Source of the DNA: Zanthoxylum bungeanum
Lineage: Eukaryota > Streptophyta > Magnoliopsida > Sapindales > Rutaceae
DNA: 64,000 nt
Assembly: GCA_019454045.1 (NCBI GenBank)
Contig: SKCR01007816.1
Location: 434,001 to 498,000, forward strand
Direction: 5' to 3'
Below are positions 32,816 through 45,455 of the stretch, piece after piece. A program made the position numbers and the translations under genes. How positions within the stretch are numbered: the first letter of the stretch is position 1; each line of letters starts with the position of its first letter. A model generated the notes under the pieces. The model saw only the letters and a program-made list of their open reading frames with translations, had not been told where the DNA came from and did not search any database.

Positions 32816-34493
32816 GAGGTTGAAAAGTGTTCTTAACCCTTCACTTTTTCATTTAAAGTTTCTGTTTTTAATATATTTATATGAGTTATAAATATGATAT
32901 GCATGTTTAGATGAGTGGGCACATTGTGATATTCATATGATGAATGGATTTGTTATTTCATGTGATGAATGGATTTTGCATTGGTCGTAAATTTTTCAGG
33001 CTTTTATTTTTGTAGTTGGTTTTGTTTTTAGGATGTAAGGCCATAAGGCCATTGTTTACATTTGTTGTAATTTTAATTTTCAATGTAAAGTTTCAATTTT
33101 TTGTAATTTGGAGCACCGAAGTCGCAAAGGGAGCCAACACCACTTTGGAGCGGGATTTGAAGACCAAGGAATGCCTTGGTGAATCTCTTGTACTAATTAG
33201 ATTAATATAGGAAAAATAAGAGCCCGGTCAATGCAAAATAATTTTTTTGTTATATGTATGTTTATTCCGAATTGTTTGAATAACATGTCATATAGCTTAG
33301 GGTGCCCACTCATGCATTTTACTTGCCATAACATGTCATAGATGCATTATCATTATAGACGTAAGATTATGATTTTATGTAATTTAAAATGTTTAAGTTA
33401 GAAAATGATATGCATGAAAATCAATTAATTAGATTAATTGGATTTATGGTTTAAAATTTGAATTCTAAAATATTGGGCTTAATTAGTGCATAATAAACTT
33501 CATTGGTATATAGGATGGAAACCCGGATATAAATTCCATAGCCGATTCCGAATGGACGGTAATATGGTCTGCACTCGGGATATAATTCCACGTACCATTG
33601 GATTTTTTAACGCACTAAAATTTATTAAAATGTTTAATTAAAATTTTGACCTTTTAAAATTCCATAATTTTTAGACTTAAGAGTGTCTAGTATTTTAAGA
33701 GTTAAAATATAATAGCTCACTTATACCACTCTAATTAAATTAGTTTAATGGAGTATAACTATTAGTAGAGACTAATGATATATTAGTGACACAATTTTAA
33801 TAGTTAAAATTGATTACCTCACTTATGACATACTAGTGTAAATAATAATTATGCTTTAGCCGCCATAAGTTTATCCACACTAGTTAAAATAAAATATTAG
33901 ATATTTTAGATAGAAATCTTAATTTTTAAAATAGTGAGTGGGAGAGGGATATACGACAGTATATCCCGCGATCTCCATTGTTAGTCCAAAAAAGTGAGAT
34001 TCAAAAGGCGCCTCGAGATGACTTTATTTTCGTCCCCCTACGGATGGTGTCCATTTTGGGTCAATATCAGGTTTGGGTTCCGAGAGGATAGGGATTCTAG
34101 ATGTATCTTATGAACTGACCTACCCTACGGCGACATTTCACTCGTTAAGTCAAAGAATCCCGAAACGGCCGGTTACATTCACAAATGAGTAATTAACTGT
34201 TAATGAAATTCCTTGATAAAATAAAATGGTAGTTGTTTAATATAGGAATAAGAGTTATTCCCGCATTTATTAATTTGACTGAGATTGTCTCGATCTATCA
34301 TGCGAGTACTTGACCTACCCTACAGCGACACTTACTTATGGGATGATAGATTTCCGTGGCATAGTAATTCTCTTAGGTTTCTAATTCATTACTCATGGTT
34401 CATGCATCATGTTTAATTTTATGCCAAAATTCTTTGATGATTTTAATATGCGATGAATGAATGTTAAATGCATGTTTATTTTATTTTTCAGCC
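32816..34493 (+). other. Copia B leader, non-coding
   Basis: About 1.7 kb of AT-rich untranslated sequence between primer site and gag. It ends in a pyrimidine-rich TTTTATTTTTCAG just before the gag ATG, which resembles a splice acceptor. No gene recognised. Confidence 0.6.
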
Positions 34494-35171
34494 ATGGTTT
34501 CTCCAATTATTTCCATACTCTCAAACGATAAATTAACCAGGGAAAACTATGTTAAGTGGAAAAGTAACATGAACACTATCCTGGTCTATGAAGACCTAAA
34601 GTTTGTCCTAACGGAGGAACATCCTCCTGAGCCGGCCATAAATGCTGGCCAAGCTGTGCACGATACCTACCAGAAATGGGTCGCAGCAAATGAGAAAGCC
34701 CGCTGCTACTTGCTAGCAGGGATGTCTAAGGTTCTTGCTGCAAAGCATGAACCTATGGCTCTAGCATCTCAGATGATGGAGTCATTGCAGGGCATGTTTG
34801 GGCAGCCTTCGGAGCGTCAACGCCATGAGGCCATGGTCTCAGCAATGACTGCTAGGATGAAGGATGGGACATCAGTCCGAGAGCACGTCTTAAGGATGAT
34901 GACTTATCTCAACACTGCTGAAACCCATGGAGCTCGTATTGACGAGCGTAGCCAAGTGACCATGATTATGGAAACTCTTCCGAAGAGTTTCCTACAGTTT
35001 AAAAGCAACTATGTTATGAACAAGTTGTCTTTTACTTTGACCCAACTGCTTAATGAGCTCACCCATTACGAGTCAATGCTTGTGGATCCTCGTAAGTCCA
35101 GTGCAGAGGCAAATGTTGCTGAGTCTTCTAAATCTGCAAAGAAAGAAGAAAAAAAGCACTGGAAAGGCTAA
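34494..35171 (+). pseudogene. gag: Copia B gag
   Basis: The ATG at 34494 sits in a strong context (GCCATGG). The UBN2-type gag reads KLTRENYVKWKSNMNTILVY, TSVREHVLRMM and METLPKSFLQFKSNYVMNKL. The frame stops at 35171 through a 1-base shift ahead of the zinc knuckle, which is found in the overlapping frame. Confidence 0.88.
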
Positions 35172-35667
35172 GGGAAAGCCCATGAAAAAGAAGAACAAGA
35201 AAGGCTCCAAGGATGCCAAGCCCAAAGGAAAATGTTTCCACTGCGACAAGAATGGGCATTGGAAAAGGAACTGTCCTAAATACCATGCTGAGCTGAAGGA
35301 GAAAAAGGAAACAGGTAAATATGATTTACTCGTTATTGAATCTCTATTAGTGGAGGATGATAAATCCGCTTGGATTGTTGATTCTGGAGCCACTAACCAT
35401 GTTTGTTCTTCTTTGCAGCTACTTGATTCATGGATGGACCTTGCTGAAGGTGATTACACCATGAGAGTTGGGACAGGGGATGTCGTTTCAGCAAGAGCAG
35501 TGGGAGTTTCCAGTTTAAATTTTATTAATAATAGTTATTTAAATTTGAACAATATGTTATTCATTCCTGGTTTTCGCAGGAATCTGATTTCTGTTTCTAG
35601 ACTATTGTATGATGGTTATTCAGTTTCTTTTAATAGAAATTGGTTATTATTGGTAGAAATGGATTAA
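35172..35667 (+). pseudogene. pol: Copia B nucleocapsid zinc knuckle and protease
   Basis: CFHCDKNGHWKRNC (CCHC) followed by the protease motif WIVDSGATNHVCSS, in the frame open from 35053 to 35667. A further 1-bp shift near 35660 breaks the frame before the gag-pre-integrase domain. Confidence 0.87.
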
Positions 35668-35696
35668 CTATATGCACAAGAAACTCATAAAATAAC

Positions 35697-36992
35697 TTGT
35701 ATGTGTTAAGACCGTTAACACATAGGTCACTGCTCAACACTGAAATGTTTAAGGTTGAAAAACCTAAAACAAAACAGCCAAAGATTTCTCACGATGACAC
35801 ATATCTATGGCATCTTAGACTTGGTCACATCAACCTTGACCGGATAAATAGATTGATAAAGAACGGAGCCTTAAACCAGTTAAAGCTTGGGACTTTACCA
35901 GTTTGTGAATCCTGTTTAGAAGGAAAAATGACCAAGAGACCTTTTACTGGAAAAGGTATAAGAGCCAGTCAACCACTAGAGCTAATACATTCAGACGTTT
36001 GCGGACCGATGAATGTAAAAGCCCGAGGTGGTTATGAATACTTCGTCATATTCATTGACTATTATTCAAGATATGGGTATGTCTACCTAATGCATCACAA
36101 ATCAGATACCTTTGAAAAGTTCAAGTAGTATCGTGTTGAGGTTGAGAACCAATTAGGTAAGACAATCAAAACTCTACGATCAGATCGTGGAGGGGAATAC
36201 CTCGACAGAGATTTCGAGGAATTCTTAGTTGAGCATGGGATAGTATCCCAGCTCACAGCACCTAGAACACCACAACAAAATGGTGTTGCAGAAAGGAGAA
36301 ATCGAACCCTACTAGACATGATGAGATCTATGTTTAGTTATAGCTCACTACCTAGTTCATTCTGGGGATATGCACTGCCAACCACAATGCATATCCTTAA
36401 TGTAGATCCATCTAAGTCTATTCCTAAGACTCCCTTAGAGTTATGGAATGGTCGTAAAACTAGTTTACGACATTTCCGCATATGGGGGTGTCCAGCACAT
36501 GTGCTGAAGAATAAGACTACAAAGTTGGAGCCACGTTCTCAGGTGTGCCTATTTGTAGGCTACCCTAAGGAGACTAGGGGTGGATTCTTCTACAGTCCCG
36601 ATGATAACAAAGTATTTGTATCGATAAATGCTACGTTTCTAGAGGAGGACTATATAAGGGAGTTCAAGCCTCGTAGTAAAATATTACTCGAGGAGTTAGT
36701 TACTGGTTCGACCAGCACGCCATCGTCAACGAAAGTTGACAAATACATAGCACCTTCAACATCTGATAGTCAGATGCTACCCAATCAGAATGATCTACCA
36801 CCTAGACGCAGTGGGAGGGTTGTACGACAACCTGATCGCTACCTAGGGGTTGGAGAGGCACAAGTTGTCGCCTCCAGCGATGGCATAGATGATCCATTGA
36901 CCTATAGTAGTGCAATGGATGATTCTGACAAAGAGGAATGGCTCAAAGCCATGAACCTAGAGAGCCACGTTCTCAGGTGTGCCTATTTGTAG
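35697..36992 (+). pseudogene. pol: Copia B integrase
   Basis: LWHLRLGHINLDR and CESCLEGKM form the integrase zinc finger. LIHSDVCGPM and RSDRGGEY hold the two Asp residues, and TPQQNGVAERRNRTLLDMM holds the Glu. An in-frame TAG at 36126-36128 interrupts the core. The linker runs into a 434-bp tandem duplication. Confidence 0.87.
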
Positions 36993-37394
36993 GCTACCCT
37001 AAGGAGACTAGGGGTGGATTCTTCTACAGTCCCGATGATAACAAAGTATTTGTATCGATAAATGCTACGTTTCTAGAGGAGGACTATATAAGGGAGTTCA
37101 AGCCTCGTAGTAAAATATTACTCGAGGAGTTAGTTACTGGTTCGACCAGCACGCCATCGTCAACGAAAGTTGACAAATACATAGCACCTTCAACATCTGA
37201 TAGTCAGATGCTACCCATCAGAATGATCTACCACCTAGACGCAGTGGGAGGGTTGTACGACAACCTGATCGCTACCTAGGGGTTGGAGAGGCACAAGTTG
37301 TCGCCTCCAGCGATGGCATAGATGATCCATTGACCTATAGTAGTGCAATGGATGATTCTGACAAAGAGGAATGGCTCAAAGCCATGAACCTAGA
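36528..37394 (+). repeat. 434-bp tandem duplication within B pol
   Basis: 36528-36961 is repeated at 36962-37394 almost perfectly (one base missing in copy 2), with GAG microhomology at the junction. It duplicates the integrase/RT linker, starting EPRSQVCLFVGYPKETRGG, and destroys the reading frame. Confidence 0.93.
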
Positions 37395-38893
37395 GATGGA
37401 GTCCATGTACTCCAACTCGGTCTGGGAACTTGTAGACCAACCTGATGGGGTGAAACCCATAGGTTGCAAGTGGATCTACAAGAGGAAGAGGGGATCAGAT
37501 GGTAAGGTACATACCTTCAAGGCTAGACTAGTGGCCAATGGTTATATCTAGAAAGAGGTAGTTGACTATGAGGAAACTTTCTCGCCAGTAGCTTTGCTTA
37601 AATCCATCCGCACTCTTCTATCCATTGCCGCATATTATGACTATGAAATTTGGCAAATGGATGTCAATACTGCATTCTTAAATGGAAATCTTGATGAAAG
37701 TATCTATATGATACAACCAGAAGGGTTCATCGCCCAAGGTCAAGAGCAAAAGGTTTGCAAACTGCAAAGGTCCATTTATGGACTCAAGCAAGCATCTCGA
37801 TCTTGGAATATAAGATTTGACTCAACAATCAAGTCTTACAATTTTGAGCAGAATGTTGATGAGCCTTGTGTATACAAGCGCGTCATTGACGGTATGTGGT
37901 TTTTCTTGTTTTATACGTTGATGATATTTTACTCATTGGGAATGATGTAAGGATATTATCAGACATGAAAAACTATCTAGCTGACCAATTCCAAATGAAA
38001 TATTTGAGAGAGGCCAGTTATGTTCTTGGGATCCAGATACTTCGGGATCGCAAGAAACGACTGTTAGCTATGTCTCAGGCATCCTATATCGACAAGATCC
38101 CTGTGCGATTTGGTATGCAGAATTCCAAGAAAGGCAATCTGCCTTATCGGCATGGAATTCATTTGTCGAAGGAACAGTCTCTTAAGACACCTCAGGATGT
38201 TGAGGAAATGAGACATATCCCATACGCCTCAGCAGTTGGTAGTCTCATGTATGCCATGTTATGCACGAGACCGGACATCTATTTTGCAGTGGGAGTAGTC
38301 AGTAGGTTTCAGTCAAACCCATGATTGGATCACTGGGTGGCTGTGAAACACATTCTCATGTATCTTAAGAGAACGAGAGATTATATGCTTGTATATTCCG
38401 GTGAGGATATGATCCTTAGGGGATATACAGACTCTAATTTTCAGACAGATGTTGATTCCAGGAAATCTACATCTGGATCAGTGTTCACCCTAGGTGGTGG
38501 GGCTATTGTATGGCGGAGTATAAAGCAATCTTGTATTGCTGACTCCACCATGGAGACTGAATATGTAGCGGCTTGTGAAGCGGCTAAGGAAGCAGTCTGG
38601 CTCCGTAAATTCTTGGGAGATCTGGAAGTTGTTCCAGATATGGATAGACCACTCACCCTCTATTGCGATAATAGTGGAGCGGTGGAAAACTCCAAAGAAC
38701 CAAGAAGCCACAAGAGAGGAAAGCATATAGAGAGGAAATATCATCTCATCAGGGAGATAGTGCAGAGAGGAGACGTTACCATCACAAAGATTGCATCCGC
38801 ATAGAACCTTGCTGATCCGTTTACAAAGACCTTGCCGGCTAAAGTTTTTGAAGGTCACCTAGATGGTCTAGGATTACGTGACATGTCCCATTT
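37330..38893 (+). pseudogene. pol: Copia B reverse transcriptase and RNase H
   Basis: RT motifs IWQMDVNTAFLNGNL, SIYGLKQASRSWN and LYVDDILLIGND (catalytic YVDD kept). RNase H follows with YTDSNFQTDVDSRKSTSGS, TMETEYVAACEA and LYCDNSGAVENS. Breaks: TAG near 37549, a frameshift near 37900, TGA at ~38323 and TAG near 38802. Ends just before the polypurine tract. Confidence 0.88.
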
Positions 38894-38900
38894 GCTCTAG

Positions 38901-38914
38901 TGCAAGTGGGAGAT
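38901..38914 (+). other. Copia B polypurine tract
   Basis: GCAAGTGGGAGA directly ahead of the 3' LTR. Confidence 0.85.
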
Positions 38915-41137
38915 TGTTGGGATGTATGCCCTAGAGCTACATGTGATGTAAACGGTTTCATGTGTTTTGAAATAAAATGATGCATTATTCATTTATCAAA
39001 TTGTTTGTTTATTTTTTGCATATTATATATCTTCGTAAATACCATAGATTACTTATGTACCTTCAGATTTAGTGTATGAGTGTCATACACTAGAGGATTT
39101 AAGTCTGAAGTTAGTAATCTTAAATAGTCCATAGAGAGCAAACAAAGTGGGTACTTTGTTTGTGGTTTATCTATAGCTGCGGTCTATTCTATATTTGTAT
39201 GGCGATCTTAATCCGGATCGTCCATGTAGAGACATGAGAATGAAGGCACCTTGTATGATGCGATCATATAGGACTGGACCTAGATAGAAATGACATTCTT
39301 ATAATATCCGTTAAGCAAAGAAAGTCATTTCAATATACTTGATGGTCATATATGGATTGATCTTAATCCTGAGTGTACTACAAACTCCTACATGGCAGGC
39401 TGTGTCCTTTGATTTACAAAGGTGAGGTTGGTGTAGCAGTCCCAACCAATAGCTACGTACTTTGGGGGCACATTTTGTTTTATAGCTGGGAACGTTTTAC
39501 ATAGACATGGAGTTCACTCCTTCTTGCGAGAAGTATATGAGTATCTTTCTTAAGGGTTGATTCAGTACTTGAACGATTTGAGCGCTCAAGTCTTTCTATT
39601 ACGAACAGAAAGATTAATATTCATAATAGTTATGAATAAATCGTTCATTAAAGAATCAATGGTACTTAAGGTAAAAATAATTAGAGGGGTATAACGGACA
39701 TTATGACCCGGCTCTAATTACAAGATACTCGTGAAGGATAAATTCGTATGTAATGACTATATCGATGGACAACAACTTAGTTCGACTTAATATTTCATCT
39801 GCGGCAACGAGAGTGCAACTTCGGGTTTTTAGTGGAATAACCCGGAGTTAATAATTCTGAATATCTAATTAAGAGCTTAATTAATATTTCGAGATTATTG
39901 GAGCTCGGAACCGTGGGTCCATTTGGTCCCCGTGCTAGCTCGATTTACTATAGCGGATTTAATATAATTGGATAGTCTAATTATATACTCACAAAAGAAT
40001 AAATATTATTAATATGATTAATAATATTAATTATGTCACACTTGAAACTATACATTAAAACTTAATGTATGGTAGTAATAATTATATGATAATTATTAAA
40101 TATAAAATATTGAATTATATATATGATATAATTTAATAAGGCTAAGATTGTAATTTCTATATTATGGGTTTTGGAAACCCTTGATTTAATTTTGGAAGTA
40201 ATGACTTTCAAAATATTAATCATATATTTAATTTGTAACATATATTGACTTTATAGAAAGTAAATAATATTGTTACAAAATTAATGAAGAAATAAAGGGC
40301 ATGGCCGAATTCCTTGATGTATAAGGAATATGATTTGTTTATTTTGGAAACAAAATTTAATCCAAAAATCCTAGCCTTGGCCGAATTCTACCATAGGGAG
40401 GGGATTGGTTGTTTTGTTTGAGTGAAACAAAATTGACCTAAGTATAAAAGGAAAACTTGATTTTCTTTTGAGTAGTGCTCTCATTCCAAACCCTAGGCAC
40501 CTTCTTCTTCTTCACAATTCTCTCAAAAGTTGAGAAACAATTTTGAAGAACAAGAATAAGAAAAATATTATTAGTGTGTGATTTAATCTCTAAAACGTTT
40601 AGGGATTTGTTTATGTGTGTAGCCCACACTACTTTCCGTTGGTAACGAGATATAGCTCGGAAGATCTTGTGGCTTTGAACAAAACATATTATTCTTTTCA
40701 TCTCCATCTCACGGCATTGGGATAATTTTACTGCCCATTGCCGTGAATCACTTGGTTGATTCAGGACTCAATTTGTTTCGTTTTAATTCGGGTTTTGGGA
40801 AACACCTTGGGGACTTTTTGGGGCTGAGTTAGGATTGTTTTTGAGTGGAAAAATCAGACCTAAAACGCTACAGCAGGTCACGCAAATCAGGGGTTGGTTT
40901 TGGTGCAGTTCGCGTGTGTAACGTGTGTAAAACAGTCCAATAATTCACTGCAGTTCGGGGGCTATTCGGGGACTGTTTCACGCGCATTCCAGGGCTGAGA
41001 TCTTGTCCGAAACAGAAGTAAAACTTCAGTATAAGTGCTGGTTCCATTCGGCTTTAAGGAAGGGAAGACATAAAAAATTTTCAAGGTCGATCTGTGTGCT
41101 TAATCGCTTCCGCTGCGCGAGGAATGCGTTTCCTACA
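38915..41137 (+). repeat. Copia B 3' LTR
   Basis: 2,223 bp, TGTTGGGATG..TTTCCTACA, followed by the TSD copy AATTT and then by resumed A LTR. Confidence 0.93.
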
Positions 41138-41259
41138 AATTTTTATTATCAGCACTTCCATAATCCGTTCATTGTAAGTATGATTCCGCCATACTTCTTT
41201 AATGTATTCAAATGTTTTTTTATGCTTGAATGATCTTGGGACAACTTTAGATACCAACA
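41138..41259 (+). repeat. Copia A 5' LTR, block 3 (LTR end)
   Basis: Matches the last ~120 bp of the A 3' LTR (48798-48919), ending ATACCAACA. The primer site follows. Confidence 0.92.
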
Positions 41260-41260
41260 A

Positions 41261-41272
41261 TGGTATCATTGA
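41261..41272 (+). other. Copia A primer-binding site (partly decayed)
   Basis: TGGTATCATTGA, matching the first eight bases of the usual initiator-Met-tRNA site. Confidence 0.75.
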
Positions 41273-43017
41273 GCCTAATTTGAGCATGAAAAATGTTAGG
41301 GTTCTTATGCTAAAACTTGGGTAAAAATGATTTGAGCATGATTTGATAAAATTGATTGATTGAGTATGCTTGAATGACGATAACATAGTGTTATACATGA
41401 TCAATTTCAAGAAAAATGAATTGGATTATTTTTTCCCTAAATTGATGGCTTGGCCGAATGCATGATGAAACCCTAAGTCATTGTATTTTTTGTTCTTTTG
41501 AACATTGGATGAGTTTGAAGACTTGGGAAATGTTGATTTGAGATTCAATCGGATTGAAAACGAAATCGGAAAAAAAACCCCTAAAATGCCGTGAGCAAGA
41601 TGAGCATGAAATGAGTTGATTTTTTGTTTCAAAATGTTGGACATGAGTTGAACAAAATAAGACATGATTAATTGATCAAATTGGTATTTTGGAAATATTT
41701 ATTTAGATATTAATTGATGTAATACACTTTAATTAATTTAATTTTGAAATTTGGAAAAATTAGAATTTAATTAATTGGGCTTGGTTTATAATTGGGCTTT
41801 ATATGTTGTATTTGGGCCTTATGGACTTGGTTGGGCCAAGAAGGTTTGGGTCAATTGGATTGGATCCAAATTGGGCCTAAACCATTCCATAAAGTCCAAA
41901 TATAACTAATGGCCTTTTAATGTTTAATTGGGCCTTATGGGCCTAAATTGGTTTCTTGGCAAATAAAGGCAATTTTGGAAATTATTGTAAATTTAGAATT
42001 TATTAAATTGGATCTGCGTGTCCAGCCTTATCTCTCTTGATTCTTTGTATTTATCTTCTCACCTAATTCCCCTCAATGTTAATGAGGTTTCTCTTATTGT
42101 ATTATGTAATTGGGTAGAAGTAAGAATAGTGCTAGCCGGGGAGAGGAAATGGAGTGATTCGTTCTAGGAACAATCTGTGAGATATCCATCCGCATATCGT
42201 TATTAATTTACTTTCGCGCCTTATAATGATTTTAGAATGCATGCTTAAGGGTGTATAATGAGACCTAACAAAGATAATAAATTGGTTGCCAATTTACGCG
42301 AAAAACCCTCAACAAAATATTAAGCGTTTTCCTTCCATTGAGTGATTCTTACTCAAGATCCAAGATTGGCACCGGTTTGTTGGCCAAAGTCAAGACCTTT
42401 GTCCATAGCAGATGTGTTTGAATCATGAGAGTTTTGTTCCATATCGGTGTCTTGTCCAAGTCATGATTTGTTGGCCAAAGTCAAGATCACTTCTTGTCCA
42501 TCGACATTGATTACGAAGCTTTCCATGTCAATGGGTCCTGCTTAACTGGAATCATTAAGCTTGTTGTGCGAAAGCCAAGGCTTAGTTGATTCAGAGGAAA
42601 AAAGGTTAGGAAAATATATTGGATATATTGGCATATATATTGCATATATGTTTCGGACTTGGAGGTCCACCTACCGGATCTAGGAATTGGATGAGATCCA
42701 ATTGATCTTAGAGATGTACCTAGTTAAATATCATATAGCTTGTTGGCCAAAGTCAAGGTTGTGTGTTATTTAACGGGATCCTAGCCCACTAGGAAACTAG
42801 GTTTCCCGAGTACTCAACAAAGGGTTAGAGGCTCGCCGAAAAATAATGGGAGGCTAGTATTGAATTTGCAATTTCGTTCAAATACTTAGCTTTACGTGCT
42901 TTCAAAATTATTTCGTGAATTATTTTATTAGTTGGACTAATTTATTATTATTTTTCTTGTAACAGTTAGACTGTACCCATACATCGTTAATCGAATAGTT
43001 GGACTATTGCGGTTAAG
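41273..43017 (+). other. Copia A leader, non-coding
   Basis: About 1.75 kb of untranslated leader shared with C and D. It holds at least three copies of TTGGCCAAAGTCAAG (near 42391, 42472 and 42744) and a TTGGATATATTGG duplication near 42620. No coding frame recognised. Confidence 0.8.
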
Positions 43018-43800
43018 ATGACAGAAAAGTTGAGCATTAGGGAAATTGTCATGGGCGACAACGTCTTTAATAGCACAAACTTTCAGGACTGGGATATGAA
43101 TCTCAGAATTGTTCTGGGATCCGAGAAGTTACTCTATACTTTAGAGCGACCTATTGGGCCTAAGCCCTGACCTGATCAGTTGCTTGAGCTAGAGCTTTGG
43201 AAGACTCATAGCGATGACAATGCGACTGCTCAATCGGTAATGCTTGCCACTAAGACTCCGTAATTCCGTCGTCAAAATAAGGGGTTGGATCCCTATGAGA
43301 TGATGGCGAAGTTGCACGATCTCCACCGATCTAACCTTAGATCGCAAAGATATGAGTTGCAGAAGAAGCTCTTCCGCGCTCGAATGTCAGAGGGTACATC
43401 TGTTGAGCATCATGTCTCACAGATGATTGCTGACATTGAGCAGCTCGGACAGATGGGCATAGTCTTCGAGGCTGAGACTTCAATGGATTTGATCCTACAG
43501 TCTCTCCCCGACACTTGGAGTGGGTTCATCATGAACTACAATATGTTTAACCAAGACCAAACTCTTGGAGAGTTGATGTCCACTCTGCGTGAGGCAGAGA
43601 AAGAGCTCCTTAAGGGCAAGAAGCTCGAGGCGCACCATGCTTCAACATCTCAGACTCCGAGGGCTTGGCCCAAGGCGACTGGAGGTGTTAAGAAGAAGAA
43701 GCATAAGAAGAAGGGCAAGGCCAAATCGTCAAAGGGTTCTGGGAAACCCAAGGACAAATCCGAAGATGTATGCTTACAGTGCGGGAAGCGGGGTCACTGA
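43018..43800 (+). pseudogene. gag: Copia A gag
   Basis: Begins MTEKLSIREIVMGDN at 43018. The main open part (43285-43800) reads MSEGTSVEHHVSQMI, LPDTWSGFIMNYN and TLGELMSTLREAEKELLKG, a copia gag followed by a lysine-rich tail. Stops at 43168 and 43261, and a TGA at 43798 inside the zinc knuckle (CLQCGKRGH then stop). It is therefore broken. Confidence 0.88.
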
Positions 43801-44892
43801 AAGTGTGACTGCCGCGAGTACAAGGCACACATGAAGGAAATTAAATCGGGTAAGGCACCAGCTTCAGGTATGTTTGTTATAGAAATAAACATGTCTACTT
43901 CTTGTTTTAGAAATTGGATTTTTGATTCTGGTTGTGGTACTCACATATGTACTGATGTGCAGGATCTGCGGATTAGCAGGAGACTGGCCTCAGGAGAGAT
44001 TGACCTCCGTGTTGGAAATGAGACTTGAGTTGCCATTTTGGCCGTGGGCACTTATGTTTTGGAACTGCCCTCGGGGCATGTACTTGAACTTATAAACTGT
44101 TATTTTGTACCTAGTTTGACTAGGAATATTATTTCTGTATCTATGTCAACCCAATGTCGGTATACTTTTGTATTTAGAAACGCTGGGTGTTTTATGTATA
44201 AAAATGATATAGAAATTTGCACAGCTGATGCAAATAATGGTCTTTATATTTTGAATATAAATCAATCTCAAACATATAATGTAACAAACAAAAGGCTTAA
44301 AGTAAGTAACAAATATGAAACTTATATGTGGCATTTTCATCTGAGACACATAAACAAGACACGCATATCTACACTTTCGAAGAGTGGGTACTTGGACGGA
44401 TTTGATCCAAATTCATATGACGTCTGCGAATCTTGTTTATTAGGCAAAATGCCTAAATCACCTTTTAGCGGTAAAGGTGCACGTGCCACCGAACTGTTAG
44501 CCCTCGTTCATAGTGACGTATGTGGGCTCATGTCTAGCCAGGCTAGAGGTGGATATGAATACTTCGTAACCTTTATGGATGATGCATCGCGTTATGGTTA
44601 TGTGTATCTTATGAGACACAAGTCGGAAACTTTTGAGAAATTCAAAGAGTTTCGACACGAAGTAGAAAAACAGACCGGCAAAAGTATTAAGACATTACGG
44701 TCGGACCGTGGTGGCGAATACTTAAGCAATGATTTTCTTGATTACTTGAAAGAATATGGTATTCTTTCACAATGGATTCCTCCAGGAACACCGCAATTAA
44801 AGGGTGTGTCCGAATGGAGAAACCGAACTTTGTTAGACATGGTAAGGTCTATGACACAGAGCTGCCTATTTCCTTCTGAGGATATGCATTGA
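43801..44892 (+). pseudogene. pol: Copia A protease and integrase core
   Basis: The protease motif WIFDSGCGTHICTDVQDL (~43915) is followed by a stop at 44026. Next come the gag-pre-integrase WHFHLRHINKTR and CESCLLGKM, and integrase LVHSDVCGLM, FMDDASRYGYVYL and RSDRGGEYLSNDF. The catalytic region GVSEWRNRTLLDM keeps Glu. The frame breaks at 44892. Confidence 0.87.
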
Positions 44893-45455
44893 ACAGTACA
44901 ATACTTATTTTGAATAAGGTTCCGTCAAAGTCTGTTCAACAAACTCTGTATGAGATATGGACATGAAAGAAATCGGGTTTCTCATTCCTGAAGATTTGAG
45001 GTTGTTGGGCATACGTCAAACGTTTGGATGGTACCAAACTTGAACTCAAATCAGATAAATGCCTATTTGTATGATATCCTAGGGAAACCAAAGGATATTA
45101 CTTCTATCACCCACAAGAGAACAAAGTATTTGTTGCTCTACATGCGGTTTTCCTTGCGAAGGAATTCCTAAATGCAGTGATAAGTGGGAGGAAAGTAGAA
45201 CTCGATGAAAATCGGAGTGATACTGTTCCTGGCACAGAATCCTTAACGGAACATGAACAGTCCATCAGGGATGAGACTGTACCATAATATTCGAATACAC
45301 AAGGACCGCGTAGGTCAGAGAGAGTCAGAAAACAACCTGAGAGGTATGGGTTTCTGGTCTCACCTCATGTAGATATTAATCTTATTGAGGAAGACGAGCC
45401 GGCTACGTATGAGGAAGCGATACAAGGTATCGACTCCGGTTTATGGCAAGATGCC
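44893..45455 (+). pseudogene. Copia A integrase C-terminus and linker, decayed
   Basis: No long open frame, but short stretches around 45040-45150 correspond to the GYPRETKGYYFY-type integrase C-terminus. The 45290-45350 segment matches the linker upstream of RT. Several stops, including near 45285. Confidence 0.7.

Larger units (their letters stand above)
30548..41137 (+). mobile_element. Copia element B, nested in the LTR of A
   Basis: 10,590 bp. The LTRs start TGTTGGGATGTATGCC and end TTTCCTACA, with TSD AATTT at 30543-30547 and 41138-41142. LTRs are 2,253 and 2,223 bp. The order gag, protease, integrase, RT, RNase H shows Ty1/copia, from a different family than A/C/D judging by LTR and gag. 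Several stops and frameshifts make it inactive. Confidence 0.95.
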
